Assembly: GCF_020923435.1 (NCBI RefSeq)
Contig: NZ_CP087263.1
Span: forward strand, 1,259,970-1,323,969
Direction of reading: 5' to 3'
Source of the DNA: Brevibacillus humidisoli
GTDB lineage: Bacteria; Bacillota; Bacilli; Brevibacillales; Brevibacillaceae
Length of the DNA: 64,000 bases
Numbering within the stretch: the first letter of the stretch is position 1; every line of letters begins with the position of its first letter. The notes under the pieces are model-generated. The model searched no databases. It was not told the origin of the DNA and saw only the letters and a program-made list of their open reading frames with translations. Positions 7,779 to 18,336 of this stretch are shown here, in pieces. The translations under genes and the position numbers were made by a program.

Positions 7779-9018
7779 AACGGTTAGCGTCGAGGAGGCG
7801 GTTGCCAAGCTGCTGGAGCAGGTCGCACCGCTTGCCATCGAAGAGGTTCCGCTAGCGGAAGCATACGGCAGGGTGTTGGCTGAACCGGTGTATGCAGCTT
7901 ACGACTTGCCGCCGTTTGACCGTTCACCGCTGGATGGGTACGCTGTACGGTCGGCAGACACTGCTTCGGCTACTCCTGACACCCCCGTCACCCTTGAGGT
8001 GATCGAGACGGTAGCGGCAGGGGAAGTGCCTCGCCATCCGGTGGCAAGTGGTCAGGCCTGCCGGATTATGACAGGAGCGATGATGCCTGATGGCGCCGAT
8101 GCGGTTGTGATGTTTGAACAGACGGAGAATCCGGGGCAGAAGCTGAACCAGGTCAACGTAAAACGTGCGATGAAACCGGGAGAAAACATCGCCAGACAAG
8201 GGGAAGAAGTAGCCAAAGACAACTGCGTGCTGCAGGCAGGGGAGCAGATTGGGGCAGGAGCTCTCGCGCTGCTGGCCACATTTGGGGCTGCTTGTGTACA
8301 GGTGAGGCGCAGGCCGCGCATTGGTATCGTCTCCACCGGCAGCGAGTTGGTTGAGCCGGATCAACCGCTGTCCCCGGGCAAAATCCGCAATAGTAATGCA
8401 CCAATGATAGCCGGGATGATCTGTGATGCTGGCGGAGCCCCTGTTGTGCTCGGGTGTTTGCCAGATGAGCCGGAAACAGCCAAGCGGAAACTAGCTGATT
8501 GGAGCAAACAGGTAGATTTTCTGGTCACCACTGGAGGTGTGTCCGTCGGTGATTTTGACCTGATCACCACCCTCGTTGAAGATCCGCAGTTCAACTTGCT
8601 GTTTCACCGGGTGGCGATGAGGCCTGGCAGCCCTACCACGGCCGTCGTTTATCAAGGAACGCTGATCTGTGCTTTATCGGGCAACCCCTCTGCCTGTTTT
8701 ATCGGCTGCGAATTGCTTGTCAAGCCGCTGCTGGCCAAACTGTTGGGGAAACCAAACTCAATCCCAACAACAGTAGAAGCGATCCTGGCCAAAGACTACC
8801 TGAAACCCTGTCCGTATCCGCGCTACCTACGTGGCAGCATCGAGGTGGAACAGGCTGTCTTGTACGCCTATCCTGACATGAACGACAAAGCGGGCAGATT
8901 GGTTACGCTTCATCAAAACAACTGCTTGATCATCATACCGCCGGGTGGCAGGGGGAGACGAGCTGGGGAGCGGGTTCGTGTATTTCCGCTCACAAAAAAC
9001 GGACAGTTTTGCTTTTAG
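7762..9018 (+). CDS. moeA: MoeA, molybdopterin molybdenumtransferase
   Basis: 418 aa from the ATG at 7762, which is chosen over the ATG at 7735 because GGAAAGGAAGAG lies just upstream of it and MoeA proteins start near this point. MoeA inserts molybdate into adenylylated molybdopterin. Visible motifs include LAEAYGRVLAEP, PPFDRSPLDGYAVR, TGAMMPDGADAVV, GGVSVGDFD and ALSGNPSACFI. No MogA, MoaA or MoaE gene is in the window, so early cofactor synthesis must be encoded elsewhere. Confidence 0.96.
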   Translation: MRFHRETVSVEEAVAKLLEQVAPLAIEEVPLAEAYGRVLAEPVYAAYDLPPFDRSPLDGYAVRSADTASATPDTPVTLEVIETVAAGEVPRHPVASGQACRIMTGAMMPDGADAVVMFEQTENPGQKLNQVNVKRAMKPGENIARQGEEVAKDNCVLQAGEQIGAGALALLATFGAACVQVRRRPRIGIVSTGSELVEPDQPLSPGKIRNSNAPMIAGMICDAGGAPVVLGCLPDEPETAKRKLADWSKQVDFLVTTGGVSVGDFDLITTLVEDPQFNLLFHRVAMRPGSPTTAVVYQGTLICALSGNPSACFIGCELLVKPLLAKLLGKPNSIPTTVEAILAKDYLKPCPYPRYLRGSIEVEQAVLYAYPDMNDKAGRLVTLHQNNCLIIIPPGGRGRRAGERVRVFPLTKNGQFCF

Positions 9019-9045
9019 GAAAAGGATGCGAAAGAGGCGACGCCG

Positions 9046-9537
9046 ATGTTCTCAGTACCGCCGATCATTCAAATCGTCGGCTATTCCAATACCGGCAAAA
9101 CGACCTTGATCACCTATCTGATCAAACACTTTCAGCAGAGCGGCCGTCGGGTCGGGGTGATTAAGCGAGATGGGCACGATCACGAATGGGACCAGGAAGG
9201 AAAGGATACCAGAAAGTTTCGAGATGCTGGGGCACCATTGGTGGCTATTCAATCGCCGACAAAGATGGCATGGTTTGAACAGCCTCCGCTCTCGCTTCCT
9301 GTGTTGATTGAGCGAATGCACCAGGCAGGGGCCCAACTGATTATCGTCGAAGGGTTTAAAACGGCGTCATATCCAAAATTGCTGCTGATACGGGAGCTCT
9401 CCCATCTGGCTCTGCTTGACAGTCTGACCAACTGTCGGGGAATCGTGAGTTGGTTTCCTTTAGAAGATCAGGGGCTTCCTGTTTATTCGATTGAACAGCC
9501 CCAGCAGGTGGCGGCGTTTGCTGAATCGTTGTTTTGA
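9046..9537 (+). CDS. mobB: MobB, molybdopterin-guanine dinucleotide biosynthesis adaptor
   Basis: 163 aa. A small P-loop GTPase that assists MobA; it is not essential in E. coli. The Walker A motif GYSNTGKT is at residues 12-19, and IIVEGFK is the downstream family motif. It starts 27 bp after moeA and is the last gene of the cofactor set; a strong terminator follows at 9575. Confidence 0.94.
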   Translation: MFSVPPIIQIVGYSNTGKTTLITYLIKHFQQSGRRVGVIKRDGHDHEWDQEGKDTRKFRDAGAPLVAIQSPTKMAWFEQPPLSLPVLIERMHQAGAQLIIVEGFKTASYPKLLLIRELSHLALLDSLTNCRGIVSWFPLEDQGLPVYSIEQPQQVAAFAESLF

Positions 9538-9574
9538 AGACAATATGATTCTCCTAACTAAGGAGATAGGCGTG

Positions 9575-9610
9575 CATGGGTGGAATCTTATTCTGCCCGT
9601 GTTTTTTTTT
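9575..9610 (+). terminator. Intrinsic terminator after mobB
   Basis: CATGGGTGGAAT pairs with ATTCTGCCCGTG (12 pairs including G-U) around a three-base loop, followed by nine T. It ends the molybdoenzyme-mobA-moeA-mobB unit. Confidence 0.85.
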
Positions 9611-9638
9611 CGGATCAGGAGGGCGTTTTACAAAAAAG

Positions 9639-9666
9639 GGGTCCGGTTAGGAGATGTACCGGACCC
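9639..9666 (-). terminator. Perfect 9-bp hairpin, terminator-like only on the minus strand
   Basis: GGGTCCGGT (9639-9647) and ACCGGACCC (9658-9666) form a perfect stem. On the plus strand no T-run follows, but the A-run at 9632-9637 makes it a hairpin followed by six U on the minus strand. No minus-strand gene upstream of it is visible. The rest of 9538-10027 holds no convincing gene; the open frames there lack ribosome sites and protein-like composition. Confidence 0.45.
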
Positions 9667-10027
9667 TGATGAAAGAAAACGAACGTCTATCTATATATGT
9701 CGGTAAATGGAGGTCGGTTTTGTATGGATTTTTTTACCTCTCAACAAACTCTTGTCGTTTTTGTACCCGGATCGAGAAAAGAATGGTAAAATGATGGGGA
9801 AACTCGGCTGGAAGGATGTGCCGGCTGAGTCTGGGCATGCGCCTGACAGTACGGTTCAGCACTTGCTCCGCTCGTTCAAGTTCTTAGGACGGCGACAGGT
9901 CAAGTACCCGACTCGCGTTGATGATACATTGTACTACAGACCTGAGAAGAAGAGTCGCCTTCGTTTGGGACTTCCGCAGTCATCGGAAGCAGATAAAACG
10001 CCTACACGGACAGAAGGAGGTTGCTCA

Positions 10028-11104
10028 ATGACGAAGCGTTGGCCTGTACAATGGTTCCCCACCCTGCTGGTCTGTTTCTTGCTGGTTGCGTGCAGCAATC
10101 AGCCGAATGGAGCAGGATCGAAGGAGAAAGATGAGATTTCCAAGCAGCTTGGAACAGTGGAGAAGGTATCTGTCCTGTCCACCGACGGTACGGAGATCCC
10201 ACTCGATTTGCAGGAGTTCTCAACAAAGATTGTAGAACAAGGGAAACCGCTTCAGCGGGCAGAAACTCCCCTCGCTGCATCTGACGTCAAGTTTACTTTG
10301 ATCGTCTATCGGACAGACCTGGCACCGTTGGTGATCGAGGTGGGGACCAAGTCCAGTCAACTTGGAGATTTTGCGTACAGTGGCGAGGGGGCGGAAGCCT
10401 TTTATCAATGGACGCGCAGGATGATCGGCCAGTCTCTCTTTACACATGAGGGAGCCTACACCATGCTGTTGACGGCTGATGATCAGGGAAGTACTCATCC
10501 GTTAAGCCAGGAAGAATCGGCATTCGTCTGGAAATCGCTCCAAGAAGCCAAGTACCAGGAAAAGCTGGAACAGGTGGTGTACCCCCTCTATCCCTACTAT
10601 CGTTTAAAACTTGATGTAGGGGATCGGGTACTAGATGCCACTGTATTGACGCCAAGTCTTCTGTCTGTTCGATTTGGCAACGAGGTGCTGTACTACCGGG
10701 TACCAGGGGCCTTATTCTCGCAGCTTACCGAGTGGATTCCGCCTCATCCGATCGAGACAGATACGTTTGATGCCTTGTTTAAAGCGACGAAGGTTCAAAT
10801 ATCAGCGTCCGACAAGAACGGAGAGGCTTCCTGGGTGATTGCAGAATCAATCGAAGGACAGGGACGCGCTCATCAATTGGTCAGACTGTTCAAACAAGGC
10901 ACCCTGACAAACCAACCGGTTCAACTGCCCAAACAACCGGTGTACACGCTGGAATTTCAACTGCAAGACAGCAAGGAGCGTATCGACTTGAACGACAAAT
11001 GGTTCACTTACAAGGGGAGCATCTATGCTCACAGGATGATTATCGACAATGTTCGACATATTTTGGCGATCGCAACGACTAAAACGGAAAAAACACAAAA
11101 ATAG
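10028..11104 (+). CDS. Predicted lipoprotein of unknown function, two similar halves
   Basis: 358 aa. The frame is open from 9707, but the start at 10028 follows GAAGGAGG and begins a clean lipoprotein signal (MTKRWP..., lipobox LVAC, Cys20), so this is the real start. After the Cys comes a short Asn/Gly/Lys-rich linker. The two halves look related: each begins with a VSVLSTDG/VQISASDKNG-like strand and ends with a block such as FAYSGEGAEAFYQW or FTYKGSIYAHRMI. I do not recognise the family. It stands alone, between the mobB terminator and its own terminator at 11115. Confidence 0.75.
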   Translation: MTKRWPVQWFPTLLVCFLLVACSNQPNGAGSKEKDEISKQLGTVEKVSVLSTDGTEIPLDLQEFSTKIVEQGKPLQRAETPLAASDVKFTLIVYRTDLAPLVIEVGTKSSQLGDFAYSGEGAEAFYQWTRRMIGQSLFTHEGAYTMLLTADDQGSTHPLSQEESAFVWKSLQEAKYQEKLEQVVYPLYPYYRLKLDVGDRVLDATVLTPSLLSVRFGNEVLYYRVPGALFSQLTEWIPPHPIETDTFDALFKATKVQISASDKNGEASWVIAESIEGQGRAHQLVRLFKQGTLTNQPVQLPKQPVYTLEFQLQDSKERIDLNDKWFTYKGSIYAHRMIIDNVRHILAIATTKTEKTQK

Positions 11105-11114
11105 TCCATTCTTT

Positions 11115-11147
11115 GTTTATCTCGGCCTAGACGGGATAAACTTTTTT
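11115..11147 (+). terminator. Terminator after the lipoprotein gene
   Basis: GTTTATCTC pairs with GGGATAAAC (one G-U pair), followed by six T. It starts 10 bp after the stop codon. Confidence 0.75.
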
Positions 11148-11262
11148 ATGCGATGATGGCCTGTCCCCGGGGGGTTATCTCCGTTTTCGGTATAAACTCC
11201 AGTTTACTCGATCATTCATGAGAAACAGAGAAGTTGGTGAGGCTAACAAGTAGAAAAATAGT

Positions 11263-11292
11263 ATGACACAGTTGCAAATTTTGTCGTAAAAT
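11263..11292 (+). promoter_or_regulatory. Candidate sigma-A promoter for sucCD
   Basis: ATGACA (11263-11268) and TAAAAT (11287-11292), 18-bp spacing, 110 bp upstream of sucC. The rest of the 298-bp gap (11105-11402) holds the previous terminator and nothing else I can support. Confidence 0.5.
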
Positions 11293-11402
11293 AGTCTTGT
11301 TTGCAAAGCTAAGGCAGGAAATCGCTCCATTGAAGAGAATACTCATGAGTGGCTAAGAGACTGCCGATGTTTCAACCTTACATTTTCATAGGAGGATGGA
11401 GA

Positions 11403-12563
11403 ATGAACATTCACGAGTATCAAGGCAAAGAGATACTGAAGCAGTACGGTGTAAAAGTGCCGGAAGGGCGTGTCGCCTTTACTGTGGATGAAGCGGTGGA
11501 GGCGGCGAAAGAGCTGGGTACGCAAGTGGTCGTCGTCAAAGCGCAAATCCATGCTGGCGGACGCGGTAAGGCTGGCGGCGTCAAAGTCGCCAAAAACCTG
11601 GACGAAGTGCGTACATACGCCGATGAGATCCTGGGCAAAGTGCTGGTCACTCACCAAACCGGACCCGAAGGGAAAGAAGTAAAGCGCCTGTTGATTGAGC
11701 AAGGCTGCGATATTAAAAAAGAATATTACGTGGGTATTGTAGTAGACCGGGCTACCGGGTGCGTAACCATGATGGCTTCTGAAGAGGGTGGAACGGAGAT
11801 TGAAGAAGTAGCTGCCCACACTCCGGAAAAAATCTTTAAAGAAGTGATCGATCCGGTTACAGGACTTACCCCGTTCCAAGCTCGCAGGCTGGCGTTTGCG
11901 ATCAACATACCTAGCGAACTGGTCAACAAAGCGGCTAAATTTATGTTGGGACTGTACAAAGCATTTGTAGACAAAGATTGCTCGATCGCCGAAATCAATC
12001 CGCTTGTCGTCACTGGCGACGGTGAAGTGATGGCGCTGGATGCCAAGTTGAACTTCGACTCAAATGCATTGTTCCGTCATCCGGAAATCCAGGAGTTGCG
12101 CGACCTCTCCGAAGAAGATGAAAAAGAGATCGAAGCCTCCAAGTACGACCTCTCCTACATCGCTCTTGATGGCAACATTGGCTGCATGGTAAACGGTGCG
12201 GGATTGGCGATGGCTACGATGGACATCGTGAAATACTACGGCGGCGAGCCAGCCAACTTCCTGGACGTAGGCGGCGGTGCGACCGAGGAAAAGGTAACAG
12301 AAGCCTTTAAAATCATTTTGTCCGATGATAAAGTAAAGGGAATCTTTGTCAACATCTTCGGCGGAATTATGAAGTGCGACATCATCGCCAACGGGGTTGT
12401 TGCGGCGGCCAAACAAGTGCAGCTGGATCGTCCGCTGGTGGTGCGCCTCGAAGGAACCAACGTAGAACTGGGCAAGAAGATTCTCAATGAATCCGGTCTA
12501 AACATTGTGGCTGCCGAGTCGATGGCGGACGGTGCGCAAAAGATCGTATCGCTGGTGAAATAA
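11403..12563 (+). CDS. sucC: SucC, succinyl-CoA synthetase (ADP-forming) beta subunit
   Basis: 386 aa from the ATG at 11403, which follows ATAGGAGG; the frame is open further upstream. SucC carries the ATP-grasp nucleotide-binding domain of the TCA-cycle enzyme that interconverts succinyl-CoA and succinate. It begins [17 protein letters not shown] as the family does, with [11 protein letters not shown] in the ATP-grasp domain and [12 protein letters not shown] in the CoA-ligase domain. sucD follows 43 bp downstream. Confidence 0.97.
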   Translation: MNIHEYQGKEILKQYGVKVPEGRVAFTVDEAVEAAKELGTQVVVVKAQIHAGGRGKAGGVKVAKNLDEVRTYADEILGKVLVTHQTGPEGKEVKRLLIEQGCDIKKEYYVGIVVDRATGCVTMMASEEGGTEIEEVAAHTPEKIFKEVIDPVTGLTPFQARRLAFAINIPSELVNKAAKFMLGLYKAFVDKDCSIAEINPLVVTGDGEVMALDAKLNFDSNALFRHPEIQELRDLSEEDEKEIEASKYDLSYIALDGNIGCMVNGAGLAMATMDIVKYYGGEPANFLDVGGGATEEKVTEAFKIILSDDKVKGIFVNIFGGIMKCDIIANGVVAAAKQVQLDRPLVVRLEGTNVELGKKILNESGLNIVAAESMADGAQKIVSLVK

Positions 12564-12606
12564 GTACGCTTGAGAACTACGAAGATAAAGGTGGGAATGA
12601 TACACA

Positions 12607-13506
12607 ATGAGTATTTTGATCAATAAAGATACAAAAGTTATCACCCAGGGAATTACCGGGGCAACCGGTCTGTTCCATACCCGTCAAGCGGTGGAGTACG
12701 GTACCAAGATGGTGGGCGGCGTAACACCAGGAAAAGGTGGAACGGAGGTCGACGGAATTCCTGTGTTCAACACGGTAATCGATGCAGTCGAGAAAACAGG
12801 TGCAAATGCTTCTGTTATTTATGTACCGCCGGCTTTTGCTGCAGACTCGATCATGGAAGCAGTGGATGCGGAGTTGGATCTGGTTATCTGCATTACCGAG
12901 GGTATTCCCGTATTGGACATGGTAAAAGTGAAGCGATACATGGAAGGCAAAAAGACCCGCTTGGTTGGGCCGAACTGCCCAGGCGTGATCACACCGGGAG
13001 AGTGCAAGATCGGCATCATGCCTGGCTACATCCACAAGCCAGGTAAAGTCGGTATTGTGTCCCGCTCCGGCACCTTGACCTATGAAGCCGTGCACCAAAC
13101 TTCCACCCGCGGCATCGGCCAGTCGACGGCAGTTGGTATCGGTGGAGACCCGGTCAATGGCACCAACTTTATCGATGTACTGGAACTGTTTAATGAAGAC
13201 CCGGATACGGAAGCTGTCATCATGATCGGGGAGATCGGCGGTACCGCAGAAGAAGAGGCAGCCGAGTGGATCGCTGCCAACATGAAGAAGCCGGTTGTCG
13301 GCTTTATCGGCGGACAGACTGCACCTCCTGGAAAACGGATGGGTCATGCTGGAGCGATTATCTCCGGCGGTAAAGGGACAGCAGCGGAAAAAATCGCCAA
13401 ACTGGAAGCGTGCGGTGTCCGTGTGGCCAAGACGCCTGCTGTGATTGGCGAGACTCTTGTGGAATTGCTGAAAGAAAAAGGAATGCTGGAAAAGGTTATG
13501 AGCTAA
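12607..13506 (+). CDS. sucD: SucD, succinyl-CoA synthetase alpha subunit
   Basis: 299 aa. It begins with the CoA-binding Rossmann domain ([16 protein letters not shown]) and carries the phosphohistidine in GHAGAI (His247), plus [20 protein letters not shown]. It forms the complex with SucC. Operon end: a terminator follows at 13532. Confidence 0.97.
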   Translation: MSILINKDTKVITQGITGATGLFHTRQAVEYGTKMVGGVTPGKGGTEVDGIPVFNTVIDAVEKTGANASVIYVPPAFAADSIMEAVDAELDLVICITEGIPVLDMVKVKRYMEGKKTRLVGPNCPGVITPGECKIGIMPGYIHKPGKVGIVSRSGTLTYEAVHQTSTRGIGQSTAVGIGGDPVNGTNFIDVLELFNEDPDTEAVIMIGEIGGTAEEEAAEWIAANMKKPVVGFIGGQTAPPGKRMGHAGAIISGGKGTAAEKIAKLEACGVRVAKTPAVIGETLVELLKEKGMLEKVMS

Positions 13507-13531
13507 ATATCAATCTTTGCAAAGAACGGAA

Positions 13532-13563
13532 AGAGAAGGCAGATCACTGTCTTCTCTTTTTTT
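13532..13563 (+). terminator. Terminator after sucCD
   Basis: AGAGAAG (13532-13538) pairs with CTTCTCT (13551-13557), with T to 13563. Confidence 0.75.
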
Positions 13564-13590
13564 GTCGTGATCACTGTCTCTTCCTATAAT
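13562..13590 (+). promoter_or_regulatory. Sigma-A promoter for dprA
   Basis: TTGTCG (13562-13567) and a consensus TATAAT (13585-13590) with 17-bp spacing, about 60 bp before dprA. The -35 overlaps the T-tail of the sucCD terminator. Confidence 0.6.
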
Positions 13591-13649
13591 AAGGAGGAAT
13601 CGGCAGCCAACCGATGACGGACAGCCGATTATGTTGAGGAGGGGTTGTG

Positions 13650-14771
13650 ATGATGAGAGATATAGGGACAGCCCGTTTGGAGGACAGAGATATTTTGTAC
13701 TCACTAGCTCTGATCCAGGGAGTGGGACGAAAGACGCTGTATCAATTGTACCAACGATTCGGTTCCTATTTTTTCTTGTTTGAATCGAGTGCAGGGGAAC
13801 GGCTCTCCTCGATGCGTTTGTCGAACGCGGTACAAAAAGCGATCGTGCAGACGATCAATCGCCAGCGTGTATTAGCCGATAAGCAACAGCGGGCAGGCAG
13901 TGACTTCTCCTTTGTCTGCTTTCTGGATGAGCAGTTTCCTCCTCTGTTGAAAGAGATTCCCGATCCGCCGGCGGTTTTGTTTTATCGGGGAAACTTTGAT
14001 TTGTTGTCCCGTCCGATGATCGGGGTTGTTGGCACTCGCCGTCCGACGCCGTACGGCAGAGCGGCTTGTCGATATTTGACAACGGACTTGGTCCAAGCGG
14101 GATTTGTCATCGTCTCCGGCTTGGCCCAGGGAATTGACACAGAGGCCCACCGTGCTGCACTAGAATCGAATGGTGGCACGGTTGCGGTGCTTGGCTGCGG
14201 GATTGAACAGGTATACCCCCGGCAGAACCGTTCTCTCTACAGGAACATTGCCCAGTCCGGTTTATTGGTGTCGGAGTACGCCCCTATGGAGCTGCCGAAG
14301 CCTGGTCTGTTTCCGGAGCGAAACAGGCTGATTAGCGCTTTCAGCATGGGGGTGCTGATCGTGGAGGCGGCGGAACGCAGCGGCTCGCTGATTACCGCCG
14401 ACTGTGCACTTGAACAGGGGAAAGAAGTGTTTGCTGTGCCAGGTCCGATTTTTTCCAGTGTGAGTACGGGTCCGCATAACCTGATCAAACAAGGAGCAAA
14501 GCTAATAACAAACCTCGACGACATCATTGAGGAGCTTTCCCCATATGTCAGTACAGAGCCTGTGCTTCCGTCGTCGACACCTGCTCTCGATGCCGGCGAA
14601 CGACAATTGTTGTCGCTTGTTGGATATGACCCCATACACTGGGAAGAGCTGTTCGAACAGCTTGATCACACCGCTCGCAGCACCCTGGACTGCACCCTGC
14701 TTCACCTGGAGAGTAAGGGAATCATCGCAGCGCTCCCTGGTGGATATTACGTTAAACAGAAGGAAGCATAA
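13650..14771 (+). CDS. dprA: DprA/Smf, DNA-processing protein A
   Basis: About 373 aa. DprA loads RecA on incoming single-stranded DNA during natural transformation. The Rossmann-like core has GVVGTRRPTPYG, SGLAQGIDTEAHRAAL, LGCGIEQVYPRQN and AVPGPIFS, with an N-terminal helix-hairpin-helix-like region and a C-terminal winged-helix-like region. GTG 13647, ATG 13650 and ATG 13653 are all possible starts after GAGGAGGGG; spacing favours the ATGs. It is the first gene of the dprA-topA segment, as in B. subtilis. Confidence 0.95.
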   Translation: MMRDIGTARLEDRDILYSLALIQGVGRKTLYQLYQRFGSYFFLFESSAGERLSSMRLSNAVQKAIVQTINRQRVLADKQQRAGSDFSFVCFLDEQFPPLLKEIPDPPAVLFYRGNFDLLSRPMIGVVGTRRPTPYGRAACRYLTTDLVQAGFVIVSGLAQGIDTEAHRAALESNGGTVAVLGCGIEQVYPRQNRSLYRNIAQSGLLVSEYAPMELPKPGLFPERNRLISAFSMGVLIVEAAERSGSLITADCALEQGKEVFAVPGPIFSSVSTGPHNLIKQGAKLITNLDDIIEELSPYVSTEPVLPSSTPALDAGERQLLSLVGYDPIHWEELFEQLDHTARSTLDCTLLHLESKGIIAALPGGYYVKQKEA

Positions 14772-14849
14772 GCGCTGCAATCGTTTGACAAATGAAATGG
14801 CATATTGAATAATAGGGGAGATTCAGTTCCCGAAGGGGGAGGAAATAGT

Positions 14850-16928
14850 TTGGCTGACACGCTTGTTATCGTTGAGTCTCCAGCGAAAGCAAAAACAATC
14901 GGAAAATATTTGGGAAGCAAATACACTGTAAAAGCGTCTATGGGCCATGTGAGAGACCTCCCAAAGAGCCAGATGGCCGTTGATGTAACGAACAATTATG
15001 AGCCAAAATACATAACGATTCGCGGAAAGGGTGACGTCCTGAAATCACTGAAGGACACGGCGAAAAAAGTGAAAAAGATATACCTTGCCGCCGACCCTGA
15101 TCGCGAAGGGGAGGCTATTGCCTGGCACCTTGCGCAGTACCTCGGATTAGATACATCTCAGCCGATCCGTGTGGTGTTTAACGAGATTACCAAGGATGCG
15201 GTCCGCGATGCGTTTAAGCACCCTCGCAGGATTAACATGGATCTGGTCAACGCGCAGCAAGCGAGGAGGATTCTCGATCGACTGGTCGGTTACAACATCA
15301 GCCCGCTGCTGTGGAAAAAAGTACGCAAGGGACTTAGCGCAGGACGGGTTCAATCGGTTACGGTAAAGATGATTATCGACCGGGAGAACGAAATCAAGCA
15401 ATTTGTCCCGGAAGAGTACTGGACGATTACCGGACAACTCATCGCAGAAGGACAGACAGTGGAGGCTCGTTTTCACGGTTTTGGCGAAGAGAAGGTGGAG
15501 ATTCGCTCTAAGGATGAGGTGGATGAGATCCTGAAGCGAATTGAGGGACATCCCTTCGTCGTCAAGAAAGTGACCAAGCGGGAGCGGAGGAGAAACCCGG
15601 CACCGCCTTTCATCACCAGTTCCTTGCAGCAGGAAGCAGCCCGTAAGCTAAACTTCCGAACAGCGAAAACAATGATGATCGCCCAACAGCTTTATGAAGG
15701 GATCGATCTTGGCAAGGAAGGCACAGTAGGTTTAATCACCTATATGCGTACCGACTCGACGCGTGTTTCGGCCACAGCCCAGACGGAAGCAAAAGCGTAC
15801 ATCGAGGAGAAGTTTGGCTCTGAATACGCGCTGAAGGAAGCGCGGACGCATGGCAAGAGTGAGACGGCCCAGGACGCCCATGAGGCCATTCGCCCCACCT
15901 CGGTTCTGCGGACTCCTGATGAGATGAAAGCGCATCTTTCCCGTGATCAGCTGCGGCTGTATCGGCTCATTTGGGAGCGTTTCCTGGCCAGTCAGATGGC
16001 AGCGGCCGTCCTGGACACGATGTCGGTAGACATTGAGGTCAACGACGTGATTTTCCGTGCTAGCGGCTCCAAAGTGAAGTTTCAGGGCTTCATGAAGGTG
16101 TATGTGGAGGGGACCGATGACGGAGGAAAAGAGGAGAACACGTTCCTGCCGCCTCTCGAAGAGGGACAAACGCTGCAACAACAAAACATCGAACCCAATC
16201 AACACTTTACGCAGCCGCCTCCGCGATATACAGAAGCGCGGCTGGTAAAGACCCTGGAGGAAAACGGGATTGGCCGACCTTCAACCTATGCGCCTACCCT
16301 GGACACGATACAAAAACGGGGCTACGTGGCGTTGGAGGATAAGCGGTTTGTGCCGACCGAGCTGGGGGAGATCGTGCACTCCCTGATGCAGGAATTCTTT
16401 CCTGAGATCCTCGATGTCGAGTTTACCTCACAGATGGAGTCTGACCTCGACAAGATCGAGGAGGGCATGGCGGATTGGGTCAAGGTGATTGACGAGTTTT
16501 ATGAAGACTTCGAACCTCGCCTGAAGGCTGCCGAAGAACAGATGGAAGAAGTGGAAATCAAAGACGAAGTATCTGATGAAGTCTGCGATCTGTGCGGACG
16601 TCAGATGGTATACAAGATCGGGAGGTTTGGAAAGTTCCTCGCGTGCTCGGGATTTCCGGAATGTCGCAATACCAAACCGATCATCAAATCGACAGGGGTC
16701 ACCTGCCCAACCTGCAAGACGGGTGAGATTATTGAGCGAAAGAGCAAAAAGAGCCGACTCTTTTACGGATGCAGCAATTATCCTGAATGCGAGTTTGTCT
16801 CTTGGGATAAACCGATTGCGCGCAACTGCCCCAAGTGCACAGCCATGCTCGTGGAAAAAAAGCGGAAAAAGCAGGGAGTACAAGTTGTTTGTACGCAGTG
16901 TGACTACCGAGAAGAAACAGATGCCTAA
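14850..16928 (+). CDS. topA: TopA, DNA topoisomerase I
   Basis: 692 aa from a TTG at 14850, chosen because GGGGGAGGA lies just upstream and the protein then begins [18 protein letters not shown]. It relaxes negative supercoils. It has a TOPRIM domain ([23 protein letters not shown]), the active-site [10 protein letters not shown] (Tyr298) and three C-terminal zinc-ribbon units with CDLCGRQM...CSGFPEC, CPTCKTG...CSNYPEC and CPKC...CTQC. Confidence 0.97.
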   Translation: MADTLVIVESPAKAKTIGKYLGSKYTVKASMGHVRDLPKSQMAVDVTNNYEPKYITIRGKGDVLKSLKDTAKKVKKIYLAADPDREGEAIAWHLAQYLGLDTSQPIRVVFNEITKDAVRDAFKHPRRINMDLVNAQQARRILDRLVGYNISPLLWKKVRKGLSAGRVQSVTVKMIIDRENEIKQFVPEEYWTITGQLIAEGQTVEARFHGFGEEKVEIRSKDEVDEILKRIEGHPFVVKKVTKRERRRNPAPPFITSSLQQEAARKLNFRTAKTMMIAQQLYEGIDLGKEGTVGLITYMRTDSTRVSATAQTEAKAYIEEKFGSEYALKEARTHGKSETAQDAHEAIRPTSVLRTPDEMKAHLSRDQLRLYRLIWERFLASQMAAAVLDTMSVDIEVNDVIFRASGSKVKFQGFMKVYVEGTDDGGKEENTFLPPLEEGQTLQQQNIEPNQHFTQPPPRYTEARLVKTLEENGIGRPSTYAPTLDTIQKRGYVALEDKRFVPTELGEIVHSLMQEFFPEILDVEFTSQMESDLDKIEEGMADWVKVIDEFYEDFEPRLKAAEEQMEEVEIKDEVSDEVCDLCGRQMVYKIGRFGKFLACSGFPECRNTKPIIKSTGVTCPTCKTGEIIERKSKKSRLFYGCSNYPECEFVSWDKPIARNCPKCTAMLVEKKRKKQGVQVVCTQCDYREETDA

Positions 16929-16961
16929 ACGTGGATGGAATGGAAAGTGGAGGGTTGCATC

Positions 16962-18281
16962 ATGTCTCAACCATACGTGACAGTCGTCGGTGCCGGGCTT
17001 GCGGGCAGTGAAGCGGCTTGGCAAATCGCTCAGGCCGGCATCCAAGTGAAGCTGTTCGAGATGCGGCCGCTCAAGCAAACGCCGGCACACCATACGGACA
17101 AGTTCGCCGAATTGGTCTGCAGCAACTCGCTGCGAGCCAATTCATTGACCAATGCTGTCGGCGTGCTGAAAGAAGAGATGCGGCGAATGGATTCGGTGAT
17201 TATCCGTGCTGCCGACAATTGTGCGGTACCTGCCGGAGGAGCGCTGGCTGTCGATCGACATGAGTTTGCCGATCACGTTACGCAAGCGGTTCGCCAGCAC
17301 CCGCTGATTGAAGTGCAGACCGGGGAAATAACCGAGATTCCGGAGGGGGTTGTGGTGATCGCTACCGGTCCGCTTACTTCTCCAGCCCTCTCAGAGCAGT
17401 TGAAGCGCTTGACCGGGGAAGAGTATCTCTACTTTTATGATGCTGCAGCTCCTATCATCGAGAAAGATTCCATCGATATGGAGAAAGTGTTTGTCGCGTC
17501 TCGCTACGACAAGGGGGAAGCGGCGTATCTCAACTGTCCGATGAACGAGGAAGAATTTTATCGTTTTTACGAAGCGCTGATCACGGCAGAGGCAGCCCCG
17601 CTAAAGGAGTTTGAGCAAGAGATATACTTTGAGGGGTGCATGCCGATCGAAGTGATGGCCAAGCGGGGACGTCAAACGATGCTGTTCGGACCGCTCAAAC
17701 CGGTCGGACTGGTTGATCCGCGCACAGGAAGGCAGCCATTTGCCGTGGTTCAACTGCGTCAGGACAACAGCGCTGCCACGCTGTACAATATGGTTGGGTT
17801 TCAGACTCATCTCAAGTGGCCGGAACAAAAACGGGTCTTCTCGCTGATCCCCGGTCTGGAGAACTGCGAGATCGTCCGCTATGGTGTAATGCACCGGAAT
17901 ACCTTTATCAATTCCCCTAAACTGCTGCATCCCACCTATCAGTACAAGCAGCGAGACACCCTCTTTTTTGCTGGACAGATGACAGGAGTAGAGGGCTACG
18001 TGGAGTCAGCCGCTTCCGGACTGCTAGCCGGTCGAAACGCGGCGCGTCTCACAAAAGGAGAAGAGCTATTGGTGCTTCCGCCAGAGACGATGTTGGGGAG
18101 CATGGCACATTACATCACGACGACGGATCCGGCTCACTTCCAGCCGATGAACGCCAACTTTGGCCTGGTGCCTCCTCTGCCCAAAAGGATTCGCAACAAA
18201 AAAGAGCGTAATGAACAATTGGCTCAACGGGCATTGGACACTATTCAGAATTTTACACAAAATAGACACAATTTCAGTTGA
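16962..18281 (+). CDS. trmFO: TrmFO, folate/FAD-dependent tRNA (uracil-54-C5)-methyltransferase
   Basis: 439 aa from the ATG at 16962 after GTGGAGGG. It makes ribothymidine at tRNA position 54 using methylene-tetrahydrofolate and [14 protein letters not shown] (from Gly10) is the FAD-binding motif. CSNSLRAN carries a conserved Cys, and [17 protein letters not shown] is the C-terminal flavin motif. It sits 33 bp after topA. Confidence 0.97.
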   Translation: MSQPYVTVVGAGLAGSEAAWQIAQAGIQVKLFEMRPLKQTPAHHTDKFAELVCSNSLRANSLTNAVGVLKEEMRRMDSVIIRAADNCAVPAGGALAVDRHEFADHVTQAVRQHPLIEVQTGEITEIPEGVVVIATGPLTSPALSEQLKRLTGEEYLYFYDAAAPIIEKDSIDMEKVFVASRYDKGEAAYLNCPMNEEEFYRFYEALITAEAAPLKEFEQEIYFEGCMPIEVMAKRGRQTMLFGPLKPVGLVDPRTGRQPFAVVQLRQDNSAATLYNMVGFQTHLKWPEQKRVFSLIPGLENCEIVRYGVMHRNTFINSPKLLHPTYQYKQRDTLFFAGQMTGVEGYVESAASGLLAGRNAARLTKGEELLVLPPETMLGSMAHYITTTDPAHFQPMNANFGLVPPLPKRIRNKKERNEQLAQRALDTIQNFTQNRHNFS

Positions 18282-18336
18282 TCCTCACTTTTTTCCTGTG
18301 GTACGATATAGATGCCTTTGGGGAGAGTGCTGTGAG

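Noticed and set aside
9491-9706. 71-aa open frame after mobB
   Set aside because: It overlaps mobB and contains the mobB terminator with its T-run as coding sequence; no family resemblance.
9707-10027. 5' extension of the lipoprotein frame
   Set aside because: It has no ribosome site and would bury the clear lipoprotein signal that begins at 10028.
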